A stretch of DNA of 37,690 nucleotides, from the NCBI GenBank assembly GCA_019247755.1, contig JAFBAM010000162.1, positions 1 to 37,690 on the forward strand. Direction: 5' to 3'. This stretch comes from Sphingomonas sp. GTDB lineage: Bacteria; Pseudomonadota; Alphaproteobacteria; Sphingomonadales; Sphingomonadaceae. The position numbers and the translations under genes are program-made. This document shows, piece after piece, positions 16,440-24,894 of the stretch. Numbering within the stretch: position 1 is the first letter of the stretch; each line of letters opens with the position of its first letter. The notes beneath the pieces are model-generated. The model was given only the letters and a program-made list of their open reading frames with translations, had not been told where the DNA came from and made no database searches.

Positions 16440-19400
16440 ATGCGCAAGTTAGCAATCGCAATCGCGGCAATTACCGGCCTCGCCGGCGCGGCGGCTTCAA
16501 GCTGGGGCGCGACACCGCTCAGCGTGCGCGACACCTGGCGCATCGGAAGCTCAGGCACGAGCTTTTGTTCCGCGCAAAGCCTTACGATCGACCCTGCATT
16601 GGCCCGGATGTTCGACGCCGGCTATTCGATCACTTGCCGCGATGCCGCACTGCCGGTTGGCAAGCTTTACAAGCTGCAGGCGACCAGCGATGCCGCCGAT
16701 CGTATCGCTCGTGAGCGAGGGTCCCGCGCCAATTGCGACGCCCCGCAGCGCGGCAACGTGCAGGGCATCGGCGCAGTCGACCTGATCGAATGCAAGCTCA
16801 AGGACGCCGATGTCGCGTACCGCGCCTATCAGCTGCGACGCGGCAAGCTCTATTTCGCTGCCGAAGGCCTCGCTGGCTACGACAGCGCACTGCAGCTCGG
16901 TTTGAGAAGCCTCGTCGCCGATCAACCCGTGAAGGGCGAGATCTCGATTGCGACGACGGGCCTCGGCGACCCCGCGGCGTTTGCCCGCGTGCAAGCCGGG
17001 ACGCTGGCGCCGGACAAAGCGCTGGAGGAAGCCTATCGCCGCAATAACGCGGGCAGCTATGCCGAGGCCGCGGAGTTCTTTGCCGCGGCCGGCGGAAGCT
17101 CGAACGAGGCCGCGCAAAGCCGCGCCGAAGCCCTCGTCAATGAAGCGCTCCAGAAGTCCAACCTGGGCCGTTTCGCAGAGGCGGACTCGCTCTTTTCGAG
17201 AGCTGCTGAACAGGTCGGAAAGGATCCGGTCGTCGCCCGGCGCCTGCGCAATTATCGCGCAATCCACGAGCTCAACCAGCGCGATCCAAAGGCTGCTCTC
17301 GCAGAACTGGACAAGCCGCTCCCCAAGGGCGTTTCCGAGGACGAGAACGTAGCTGCGGCCAGGCTCGAAATCGACAATGTGATGGCCAAGCGGCTCAATG
17401 CCGACTCCAAGCTCGGTCAGCAATTGGGCGTCCAGTCCGACGAGCTCCTGCCGGCCGAGAAGATCGAAATCCTTGAAGGCCAGGCGCTGCAGCTCCGAGG
17501 GACCTCGCTGCGCCTTACCGGCGATCGTGCGGGCGCTCGCGACGCGTTGCTACGCGCGGATGCCCGATTGCAGGCAGTTCGCGGTGGCAAGGTCGCCTCG
17601 ATTCTCTGGATGCGTGCGCAGATTTTCGGCGACTTAGGTGCGATCGCCGAAGAGGCTGGCGATCGTGCACAGGCCGATAAGCTTTATCGCGATGCCGTGG
17701 CGCTTCTCGACAAGAACTATCCGGGAACCGCGGTCCTGCTGAATGCGAGGGCGCGCCTCGCCGGCTATCTTGCGCGGAGCGGTCAGCTGGCGATCGCAGA
17801 GTCGATGTTCAGCGAGATCGTCCATTCGCAGCCGGACACGAGCAACCTGCCGCCAAGCTTCGCCAATGTGCTTCGTCCATATGTCGACCTGCTTCTACAG
17901 AAGGGCGACGATCCCAAGGCGCTGGCGGAGATCTTCGCGGCCACCCAGCTGATGGTTCGGCCGGGCCTTGCCCAGACGCAGGCGGTGCTCGCCCGTGAAC
18001 TGACCGGCGGCACCGACGAGGCATCGCGGCTTTTCCGCCAGGCAGTGACCCTGACCCGGCAGGCCGAGCGGGCTCGTATCGAGCTTGCGCGGCTTGACGA
18101 CCTCGCCAAGCCTTCCCCGCAGGAACAGGTGCGCGCGCGCGTCCTTCGGGCAACGCTCGACACATCGCAAAAGGAACAGCTGACCACGCAGGCCGCGCTA
18201 TCGAGCTTCCCTCGATTCCGGGCCGTTGCTAGCGACACGATCCCGCTAGCCGACCTGCAAAAGGTGCTGCGGCCGGGAGAAGCCTATTACCGAATGACCA
18301 TCGTCGGCGATCATGTTTACGCGATGATGGTCACCCCTGAAGCGGCGCACGCGGTGAAGCTCAATGTGACCGCGAAGCAGATCGGCGATCAGGTTGATGC
18401 CCTCCGCGACACCATCTCCACGATCGAGAACGGGCAGCGCATGACCTATCCGTTCGACGTCGCATTGTCGCACCAGCTTTACGGGGAGTTGTTCGGCTCG
18501 TTTGCCACGGCGCTTCCATCTGTAAAGCACCTGATCTTCGAGCCGGACGGGCCGATGCTCCGCCTGCCGATCAACCTGCTGGTGATGGACCAGGCCTCGG
18601 TCGACGCTTACAACCAGCGCGCGAAGGCGAGCGACGACGCGGCCTATGATTTCCGCGGCGTTGGCTGGCTCGGACGTGATCGCGACATCAGTACCTCGGT
18701 CAGCCCGCGTTCGTTCGCCCAGCTGCGGAATGTCCCGCCGTCCGCCGGCCCGCGCGAGTATCTTGGGCTCGGTGAGAATACTCCGCCTTCCGCGTCGGCC
18801 GAGGGACAGATCCCATCGGCCGCTGACCGCGATTGCGTATTGCCCCTATCGTCCTGGGCACACCCGATCTCGGCCAAGGAGCTCGAGATTGCGAGCGGGA
18901 TCCTGAGGCGGTTCGATCCGAATGGCGTTCAAGTCGTCACGGGCGACCAGTTTACCGACACGGCGATCAAGGCACGCGACGATCTCGACCAGTACCGGAT
19001 CCTGCATTTCGCGACCCATGGTGTGGTCACGGCGCGTGCGGCGAAATGCGCCGCGCAGCCGGCGCTCTTGACCAGCTTCGGCGGCGCAGGCTCGAACGGC
19101 CTGTTGACGTTCAAGGATATCTTCGACCTGCACCTTGATGCGGACGTGGTCATCCTTTCGGCATGCGATACTGCGGGCAAGGCCAGCGCGGCCGCGACCG
19201 CCCAGGCAGGACTGTCCACAGGCGGCGATGTCGCGCTGGATGGTCTCGTTCGCGCCTTTGTCGGTGCCGGCGGGAGGTTGGTAGTTGCGAGCCATTGGCC
19301 CGTGCCCGACGATTATAATGCAACACAGCGGCTCATTACCGGCCTGTTCTCAGCGCCACCAGGCACGCCGACGGTGACAGCGCTGCGCCTGTCGCAGCGT

Positions 19401-19523
19401 CAACTCATGGACGACGAAAAGACGTCGCATCCATTCTACTGGTCGGCTTTCGCAGCCGTCGGGGATGGCGACATTCCGGTGATCCGCGTGCCCAAGGCGC
19501 AGATCGCCGCAAGCGGCAACTAG
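16440..19523 (+). CDS. Exported TPR-CHAT domain protein (caspase-fold peptidase)
   Basis: A 1027-residue protein with a signal peptide (MRKLAIAIAAITGLAGAAAS, then SWGA). The middle (about residues 180-530) is alpha-helical with TPR-like pairs such as EAYRRNNAGSYAEAAEFFAAA and EAGDRAQADKLYRDAVALLDK. The C-terminal CHAT domain (about residues 700-1015) keeps the His-Cys dyad of the caspase/separase clan: ILHFATHG (His860) and ILSACDTA (Cys909), followed by GLVRAFVGAGGRLVVASHWPV and HPFYWSAF. It starts at ATG 16440 with GGAGG nearby, 12 bases after the TpsA-like stop, so it belongs to the TPS operon. The likely role is processing of the secreted partner or of other envelope proteins. Both the activity and the target are inference. 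Confidence 0.9.
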   Translation: MRKLAIAIAAITGLAGAAASSWGATPLSVRDTWRIGSSGTSFCSAQSLTIDPALARMFDAGYSITCRDAALPVGKLYKLQATSDAADRIARERGSRANCDAPQRGNVQGIGAVDLIECKLKDADVAYRAYQLRRGKLYFAAEGLAGYDSALQLGLRSLVADQPVKGEISIATTGLGDPAAFARVQAGTLAPDKALEEAYRRNNAGSYAEAAEFFAAAGGSSNEAAQSRAEALVNEALQKSNLGRFAEADSLFSRAAEQVGKDPVVARRLRNYRAIHELNQRDPKAALAELDKPLPKGVSEDENVAAARLEIDNVMAKRLNADSKLGQQLGVQSDELLPAEKIEILEGQALQLRGTSLRLTGDRAGARDALLRADARLQAVRGGKVASILWMRAQIFGDLGAIAEEAGDRAQADKLYRDAVALLDKNYPGTAVLLNARARLAGYLARSGQLAIAESMFSEIVHSQPDTSNLPPSFANVLRPYVDLLLQKGDDPKALAEIFAATQLMVRPGLAQTQAVLARELTGGTDEASRLFRQAVTLTRQAERARIELARLDDLAKPSPQEQVRARVLRATLDTSQKEQLTTQAALSSFPRFRAVASDTIPLADLQKVLRPGEAYYRMTIVGDHVYAMMVTPEAAHAVKLNVTAKQIGDQVDALRDTISTIENGQRMTYPFDVALSHQLYGELFGSFATALPSVKHLIFEPDGPMLRLPINLLVMDQASVDAYNQRAKASDDAAYDFRGVGWLGRDRDISTSVSPRSFAQLRNVPPSAGPREYLGLGENTPPSASAEGQIPSAADRDCVLPLSSWAHPISAKELEIASGILRRFDPNGVQVVTGDQFTDTAIKARDDLDQYRILHFATHGVVTARAAKCAAQPALLTSFGGAGSNGLLTFKDIFDLHLDADVVILSACDTAGKASAAATAQAGLSTGGDVALDGLVRAFVGAGGRLVVASHWPVPDDYNATQRLITGLFSAPPGTPTVTALRLSQRQLMDDEKTSHPFYWSAFAAVGDGDIPVIRVPKAQIAASGN

Positions 19524-19527
19524 CGGC

Positions 19528-19794
19528 TTATTGCTCGTCGGGCTGAGGCGTGGCCGGCTGATCGCCGCAACGGCAGGTGGTCACTCGCGGAGCAACGCGG
19601 CGCTTGATCGGCGTGGGAGCCGTTTCCGGTGCGGCCCGGACCGTTTCAGCGGAAGCAAGGACGATTGGTGCCGACGGATGGGCCTGCGAGTCGGACTGGC
19701 CCGCCGGTTGTTTCAATTCGGCCTTCTGCGGATCGGCGAGTGCAGCGCCCCCGAACAGCAGCAAACTGGTCATTGCCATCGCGAAAAAGCGCAT
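19528..19794 (-). CDS. Small secreted protein with C-terminal CRCG motif
   Basis: An 88-residue protein with a good signal peptide (MRFFAMAMTSLLLFGGAALA). The rest is a Pro/Ala-rich, likely disordered chain ending TTCRCGDQPATPQPDEQ. The only two cysteines of the mature part are in CRCG, which could bind metal or form a disulfide-linked dimer. ATG 19794 is chosen because GAGG precedes it at good spacing; an in-frame GTG at 19809 would add five residues. It is convergent with the CHAT gene, four bases between stops. I do not recognise a family. Confidence 0.6.
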   Translation of the reverse strand: MRFFAMAMTSLLLFGGAALADPQKAELKQPAGQSDSQAHPSAPIVLASAETVRAAPETAPTPIKRRVAPRVTTCRCGDQPATPQPDEQ

Positions 19795-19972
19795 CGCTTT
19801 ATCCCTCACTCCGGGGTGAAGGAGATACGGAAACGCGGTTTCGGTCCGCTTGCGCTAACTGGTTAAAAGCAAAGCAAGATTCGCCCGTGCGAACTCTCGG
19901 CCGCACTGAAAAACTTACAGGATTTCAATGATATAACAGCACTAACAAGGATTGTCGGCACGCCGACTTTCG

Positions 19973-20001
19973 TTGACTTTGCGTTAACAAATCTGCAAAA
20001 T
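19973..20001 (+). promoter_or_regulatory. Candidate promoter for the decapeptide-repeat gene
   Basis: TTGACT (19973-19978) and CAAAAT (19996-20001) are spaced by 17 bases. This gives a transcription start near 20008 and a short leader to ATG 20033. An upstream in-frame ATG at 20000 lies inside the -10 box, which supports the downstream start. Confidence 0.4.
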
Positions 20002-20032
20002 GGGCGCCTTGACTCAGTCACGGGGGCAACCA

Positions 20033-21763
20033 ATGGCAAGCAGTCTTTCGACGTCCAATAACCGCAAGATGATTCTAACCGGCGCGGCGGTTCTCGCCGT
20101 CGGTATCGGGGCGTATGGCCTGGGGCGCGTCTACCCGCCGCTCGGGCCGAGTGAAGGGACTGTCGGCGCGTCGCAGCGCTATGTGAACGCTCAGCTGAGC
20201 GACAAGGATGTTACCCTGGGTGACACCTCGGTCCCGCAACTGATGCAGACCGACGCGTTCGAGGCGATGGTTCACAATCCGACCTTCCGGACGCTCGCGC
20301 ACGACGCCAACTTCCAGGCGCTCGCTTCCAATCCTGTAGCGATGGCGGCGCTCGCGTCCAACGCGCCGGCATTCCAGGCACTGGCCGGCAATCCGGCCGC
20401 GTTCGGTGCACTGGCGCACGCAGCGCAGCAGATCGGCGCCAACAATGGCGCGGCCAATGCCGCCGGATCGCAAGCTGCCGCGGCGCTTGCGCAGAATGCC
20501 GACTCCTTCAAGGCGCTGGCTTCGCAGCCCGCCGCGATCCAGGCAGTCGCCGATCACGCCCAGGCCTTCGCGGCGCTCGCGGGTCACGACGCGGCTTTCC
20601 AGGTGATGCTGCAGAATGCGCAGGCGTTCGCGAAGTTCGCCGGTAATGCGCCTGCGTTTCAGGCGGCGGCGGCCAATGCTGCGGCCAACAGCCTGATGGC
20701 GAGCCAGGCGGCGTCGTTCCAATCGCTGGCTGCTGATGCGAAAGCGATGAACGCGCTGAAGAGCGACGCTTCGTTCTTCCAGTCGCTCGCAGCCAACGCC
20801 AAGGCGTTCGATGCATTGGCCTCGACCAATGCGAGCTACCAGGCGGCGTTCAACGACAAGGCGCTCGCGGCGATGGCCGCCAACGCAGCTTCGTTCCAGG
20901 CGCTGGCATCCAATCCGCAGATGATGAACGCGGCGATCACGCAAGCCCAGTCAATCAACTCGGCGTTCGGCGGTGCCAATGCCGGGGCTGTGCAGGCGCT
21001 GGTCGGCAACGCCGCGAACTTCCAGGTTCTCGCATCGCAGCCCGCGGCGGTGCAGGCGGTCGCCGATCATGCGCAGGCGTTCGCGGCGCTTGCCGGTCAC
21101 GATGCGGCGTTTCAGGTCATGCTGAAGAATGCCGAAGCATTCGCGAAGTTTGCTGGTAACCCAGCCGCCTTCCAGGCTGCCGCGGCCAATGCTGCTGCAA
21201 ATAACGTAATGGCCAGTCAGGCAGCGTCGTTCCAGTCGCTCGCTGCTGACGCCAAAGCGATGAATGCGCTGAAGAGCGATGCCTCGTTCTTTCAGTCGCT
21301 CGCGGCCAACGCCAAGGCGTTCGATGCATTGGCTTCGTCCAACGCCAGCTTCCAGGCGGCGTTCAACGACAAGCTGATGGCGGCAGTAGCGGCCAACGCA
21401 GGCGCGTTCGAGAAGTTCGCGGCCAATGCGAAAGCCGTGCAAGCGGCGGCCAGCGCGGCGCAGGCGCTGAATGCACAGGCGGCGGCAGCAGCGGCGGCGG
21501 ATGCCAAGGCGATTGACGCCCGCGCGGCCTCGCTCGCAGCGGCCTACCCTCAAGCGTTTGCCGTGATGAGCCAGAATTCGGCGGCGTTCCAGGCACTCGC
21601 CGGAAATCCGTCGGCGCTTCAGCTGTTTGCGGCAAATGCGAAGGCGTTCGAAACGCTTGGACACGATGCGAACTTCCAGGCGCTCGTAACCAACGCGGCG
21701 TTCGCATCGGCCGTTCGTAGCGGTGATCTGGCCAACGCGGTCAACGCAGCTGCGGCTCAGTAA
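20033..21763 (+). CDS. Membrane-anchored decapeptide-repeat protein
   Basis: A 576-residue, very Ala-rich protein. After a short cytoplasmic start (MASSLSTSNNRK) there is one hydrophobic segment (MILTGAAVLAVGIGAYGLG) that acts as a signal or anchor. From about residue 75 to the end the chain is roughly thirty imperfect units of ten residues with consensus F-Q-A-L-A-x-N-(P/A)-x-A, with occasional shifts of one residue. Residues 158-276 and 329-447 form a large internal duplication. The regular hydrophobic spacing suggests a helical solenoid or fibre exposed to the periplasm. There are no cysteines and no catalytic motif. ATG 20033 is preferred, with GGGGG upstream and a promoter overlapping ATG 20000. 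I know of no named family; function unknown. Confidence 0.8.
   Translation: MASSLSTSNNRKMILTGAAVLAVGIGAYGLGRVYPPLGPSEGTVGASQRYVNAQLSDKDVTLGDTSVPQLMQTDAFEAMVHNPTFRTLAHDANFQALASNPVAMAALASNAPAFQALAGNPAAFGALAHAAQQIGANNGAANAAGSQAAAALAQNADSFKALASQPAAIQAVADHAQAFAALAGHDAAFQVMLQNAQAFAKFAGNAPAFQAAAANAAANSLMASQAASFQSLAADAKAMNALKSDASFFQSLAANAKAFDALASTNASYQAAFNDKALAAMAANAASFQALASNPQMMNAAITQAQSINSAFGGANAGAVQALVGNAANFQVLASQPAAVQAVADHAQAFAALAGHDAAFQVMLKNAEAFAKFAGNPAAFQAAAANAAANNVMASQAASFQSLAADAKAMNALKSDASFFQSLAANAKAFDALASSNASFQAAFNDKLMAAVAANAGAFEKFAANAKAVQAAASAAQALNAQAAAAAAADAKAIDARAASLAAAYPQAFAVMSQNSAAFQALAGNPSALQLFAANAKAFETLGHDANFQALVTNAAFASAVRSGDLANAVNAAAAQ
20504..20860 (+). repeat. Internal direct repeat, copy 1 (119 codons)
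   Basis: Codons 158-276 of the decapeptide-repeat gene. By hand alignment 107 of 119 residues match copy 2, located 513 bases (171 codons) downstream. Many codons differ at silent positions, so the duplication is old and the protein sequence has been held. Confidence 0.9.
21017..21373 (+). repeat. Internal direct repeat, copy 2 (119 codons)
   Basis: Codons 329-447, partner of the repeat at 20504-20860. The substitutions are mostly conservative (Ile/Val, Tyr/Phe, Leu/Val). Confidence 0.9.
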
Positions 21764-21764
21764 C

Positions 21765-21779
21765 GGCGCCGGGGGCGCC
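21765..21779 (+). terminator. GC-rich hairpin after the decapeptide-repeat gene
   Basis: GGCGCC-GGG-GGCGCC begins one base after the stop codon and ends just before the strong Shine-Dalgarno AAGGGGGG of the next gene. No T-run follows. It may attenuate or partly terminate transcription, or protect the upstream mRNA. Confidence 0.35.
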
Positions 21780-21791
21780 TGAAGGGGGGAC

Positions 21792-24700
21792 ATGCGGGGG
21801 TACGGCGCGCGGCCGCGTGCATTTGTGGCCGCAGCAATCGCCGCGGCGTGGTGCGGGGGTTCGGCCCCCGCACTCGCCCAGGCGCAGCAGAAGCCGCCCC
21901 CACCCCAGTCCGACACGACCACGATCGAGGAGCCAGTCACCAAGCCGGAGAGACCGGCTGAGCCGACATCTCCCCGGCCTAAGGAGGGGCCTGCTCACGT
22001 TCCGCCGGACGCATCGGGCATCGACCTCAGCGAGATCGACACTCACGACCTTGAACTGCTCTATTTCGATCCCGCGCAGACCTATCTGACGCCTTACGTC
22101 GGCCGAGCCTTCACCAACGCGCTCCGCTTCCACGAGAAGAAATTCAACTGGACGCCGTGGGAGCGGACGACTGTGCTGCTCAAGGATTTCGGCGACTACG
22201 GAAACGCGGCGGCTCGTGCGTCGCCGAACAACGCCGTGTTGCTCGACGTTGCGCCGCTGAGCCAAACGATGGAGACCTTTTCCGCGGGCGAGCGCTTCTT
22301 CACGCTCAACAACCACGAGCTCGCCCACGTGGCGACGATGGATGTCTGGAATCGCCAGGATGCAGGCTGGCGACGCTTCTTCCATGGCAAGCCGATGCCG
22401 TTGCAGGAGCATCCCGAATCCATCCTGTGGAATTACCTATCGGTTCCGCGGACCAACGTGCCTCGCTGGTATCTCGAGGGCAGCGCGGTTTTCTTCGAGA
22501 CCTGGATGGCGGGCGGCCTCGGTCGCGCACAGGGCGCGTATGACGAAATGGTGTGGCGAGCGAAGGTTCGCGACCACGATCGCATCTTCTCGCCGCTAGG
22601 CCTCGAATCCGAAGGCATCGCCAAGGACTTCCAGGTCGGCGTCAACGACTATCTCTACGGCACGCGCTTCTTTTCTTACCTCGCGCTGACCTACGGGCCC
22701 GAGAGAACCGTCGACTGGCTGCGGCGGCCGGAGGGTAGCGAGGCTTTCTACGCGGCCCGCTTCCGCCAGGTATTCGGCAAGCCGCTCGACGAGGTCTGGA
22801 ATGACTGGATCGCCTTCGAGCAGCAGTTTCAGCAAGCCAACCTCGCCAAGCTCTCGCAATATCCGCTGACCGAGACCCAAAAGCTGAGCCCGCGCGGCCT
22901 CGGCTCCATCTCGCGTGGTTTCATCGACCCCAAGACGAACAGCCTGATCGCGGCCTTCCGCTACCCCGGCACCATCGGCTTCTTCGGCCGGATGGACCTG
23001 ACGACGGGCAAGCTGACCGAGCTGCAAGAGATCAAAGGGATGATGTTGTACCGGGTGACGAGCCTAGCGTTCGATCCGGATTCACGCACCGCCTTCTACA
23101 CCGAGGACAACGGTGCGTTCCGTGACATCATCGCGGTCGACGTCGACACTGGGAAGAAGCGCAAGCTCCTGAAAGACGCGCGCATCGGGGACCTGGTCTT
23201 CGACGCCCGCGACAAGTCGCTTTGGGGCATTCGTCACCAGAACGGCTTTGCCACCATCGTCCGAATCCCCGCGCCCTACAGCGGGTTCAACCAGGTCCAC
23301 ACCTTCAAGTACGGACAGATCCCGTTCGACCTCGACGTCTCGCCCGACGGAACCCTGATGGCGGCTTCGTTCGGCGAGGTGAACGGCGAACAGACGATGC
23401 GTGTCTGGCGGATGGATTCCTTCTTCTCGGAATCGGGCGAACCGGTCGAAGTCGCGCGCCTGTCGCTGCCGCCGTCGATGCCTGAAGGTTTCACCTTCGC
23501 GCCTGATGGAAAGACGATGTACGGGACGTCCTATTACACCGGCGCGTCCAACGTTTTCCGCTTCGATATCGCGAGCGGCAAATATGACGCGGTCAGCAAT
23601 GCCTCGACGGGCTTCTTCCGCCCGATCGCGCAGGCGGACGGCTCATTGATCGCTTACGAATATAGCGGCGAGGGCCTGCAGCCCGTCCGCTTCGAGCCCG
23701 ACGTCAAACAGGACCTCGGCAACGTCGAGTTCCTCGGCACGCGAGTGGTCGAGACCCATCCGGAGCTTAAGACCTGGGGCGTTGGTTCGCCGGCGAGAAT
23801 TCCGCTGGACGAGCTGGTCACGGGTCGCGGTAAATATAGCGCAGCGCAGCAGCGCAAGTTCGCCAGCACCTACCCGATCATCGAAGGCTACAAGGGTAAG
23901 GTCTCACCGGGCTGGTATTTTCACTGGGAAGACCCGCTGCAGTTCAACCAGATCAACGCGACGATCAGCGTTACCCCGTTCAACCATCTGAAGTTCAAGG
24001 AGCGCTTTCACGCCTCGCTCCAGCTCAAGACGCTGAACTGGGATCTCAAATATCTGCACAACGGCGCCGATTTTTATGACTTGGCAGGCCCGGTAGAGCG
24101 CAGCCGCAAGGGCGATTCCGTCGTCGCGACTTATAACAAGACCATTATTTATGACCCGCCGCGCCAGCTCGACCTGTTCGCTACCGGAGCGGTTTACACT
24201 GGGTTGGAGCGGCTACCGAACGCGCAGAACGTCGTCAGTCCAAGCAACATCGAGTCAGTCGAGATTGGCGCGAAATACCACGACTTCCGACAGTCGCTCG
24301 GCGGCGTCGATCATGAAAAGGGCTTTGCGTGGCGGGTCCTTGCCGACCTCGATTATGCGCAAGGGCAGGCCTTTCCCAAACTCTACGGAGGTATCGACTA
24401 TGGCGTGCCGCTCCCGCTCGATAACAGCTCTGTCTGGGTCTATGCGCATGCCGGAACCGCAGCCGGCGATCGCACCAGCCCGCTTTCCGCTTTTTACTTT
24501 GGCTCTTTCCGCAACAATTACGTCGATAACCGGCCGGTCAAGCGCTACCGCGAGATGGAAAGCTTTCCGGGCTTCTCCATCGACGAGATCGAGGCGCGCC
24601 GGTTCGCCAAGCTCACGGGTGAGATCAACCTGCCACCGCTCCGCTTCGCCGAGGTGGGGGCGCCGGCATTTTTCCTAAGCTATGTTCGCCCGGCCGTGTT

Positions 24701-24890
24701 CGGCGGCTTTATGGCCACCGAGGCACCCGATAAAAGCGGTCACCACTATGCCGATTTCGGCGCTCAGCTTGATCTTGCGTTCACTGTCGCCCTGCGCCTG
24801 CCCATGGTCTTCTCGGTCGGCGCCGCAGGCGGATGGCGGGACGGCCATTATCGCAAGACCGAGTGGATGGCATCGCTGAAGATCCTGTGA
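21792..24890 (+). CDS. Exported HExxH metalloprotease with propeller and C-terminal barrel-like region
   Basis: A 1032-residue exported protein. The signal peptide ends near PALAQ (about residue 30), followed by a Pro-rich linker. The N-terminal domain has a gluzincin-type zinc site: HELAH (His175, Glu176, His179) and WYLEGSAVFFE with Glu229, the arrangement of MA-clan peptidases. Residues from about 370 to 680 are repeated beta-propeller-like blades (TSLAFDPDSRTAFYTEDN, DLDVSPDGTLMAAS, EGFTFAPDGKTMYGTSYY), TolB/WD40-like. The last third is rich in alternating strands (SVTPFNHLKFKERFHASL, VEIGAKYHDFRQSL, FSVGAAGGWRDGHY) and ends like an outer-membrane barrel. It lies 28 bases after the decapeptide-repeat gene and four before prsW, suggesting one operon. 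The substrate is unknown. Confidence 0.8.
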   Translation: MRGYGARPRAFVAAAIAAAWCGGSAPALAQAQQKPPPPQSDTTTIEEPVTKPERPAEPTSPRPKEGPAHVPPDASGIDLSEIDTHDLELLYFDPAQTYLTPYVGRAFTNALRFHEKKFNWTPWERTTVLLKDFGDYGNAAARASPNNAVLLDVAPLSQTMETFSAGERFFTLNNHELAHVATMDVWNRQDAGWRRFFHGKPMPLQEHPESILWNYLSVPRTNVPRWYLEGSAVFFETWMAGGLGRAQGAYDEMVWRAKVRDHDRIFSPLGLESEGIAKDFQVGVNDYLYGTRFFSYLALTYGPERTVDWLRRPEGSEAFYAARFRQVFGKPLDEVWNDWIAFEQQFQQANLAKLSQYPLTETQKLSPRGLGSISRGFIDPKTNSLIAAFRYPGTIGFFGRMDLTTGKLTELQEIKGMMLYRVTSLAFDPDSRTAFYTEDNGAFRDIIAVDVDTGKKRKLLKDARIGDLVFDARDKSLWGIRHQNGFATIVRIPAPYSGFNQVHTFKYGQIPFDLDVSPDGTLMAASFGEVNGEQTMRVWRMDSFFSESGEPVEVARLSLPPSMPEGFTFAPDGKTMYGTSYYTGASNVFRFDIASGKYDAVSNASTGFFRPIAQADGSLIAYEYSGEGLQPVRFEPDVKQDLGNVEFLGTRVVETHPELKTWGVGSPARIPLDELVTGRGKYSAAQQRKFASTYPIIEGYKGKVSPGWYFHWEDPLQFNQINATISVTPFNHLKFKERFHASLQLKTLNWDLKYLHNGADFYDLAGPVERSRKGDSVVATYNKTIIYDPPRQLDLFATGAVYTGLERLPNAQNVVSPSNIESVEIGAKYHDFRQSLGGVDHEKGFAWRVLADLDYAQGQAFPKLYGGIDYGVPLPLDNSSVWVYAHAGTAAGDRTSPLSAFYFGSFRNNYVDNRPVKRYREMESFPGFSIDEIEARRFAKLTGEINLPPLRFAEVGAPAFFLSYVRPAVFGGFMATEAPDKSGHHYADFGAQLDLAFTVALRLPMVFSVGAAGGWRDGHYRKTEWMASLKIL

Positions 24891-24894
24891 GCAG

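Noticed and set aside
16440..19523. CHAT protein as a CRISPR-associated (Craspase-type) effector
   Set aside because: There is no Cas gene or repeat array in the window, and the protein has a signal peptide.
20000..20032. Upstream ATG for the decapeptide-repeat gene
   Set aside because: It overlaps the predicted -10 box and has no Shine-Dalgarno; ATG 20033 has GGGGG upstream.
20504..21373. The large direct repeat as a mobile element or recent duplication
   Set aside because: It is in frame within one gene, has no terminal inverted repeats and the copies have diverged at silent sites.
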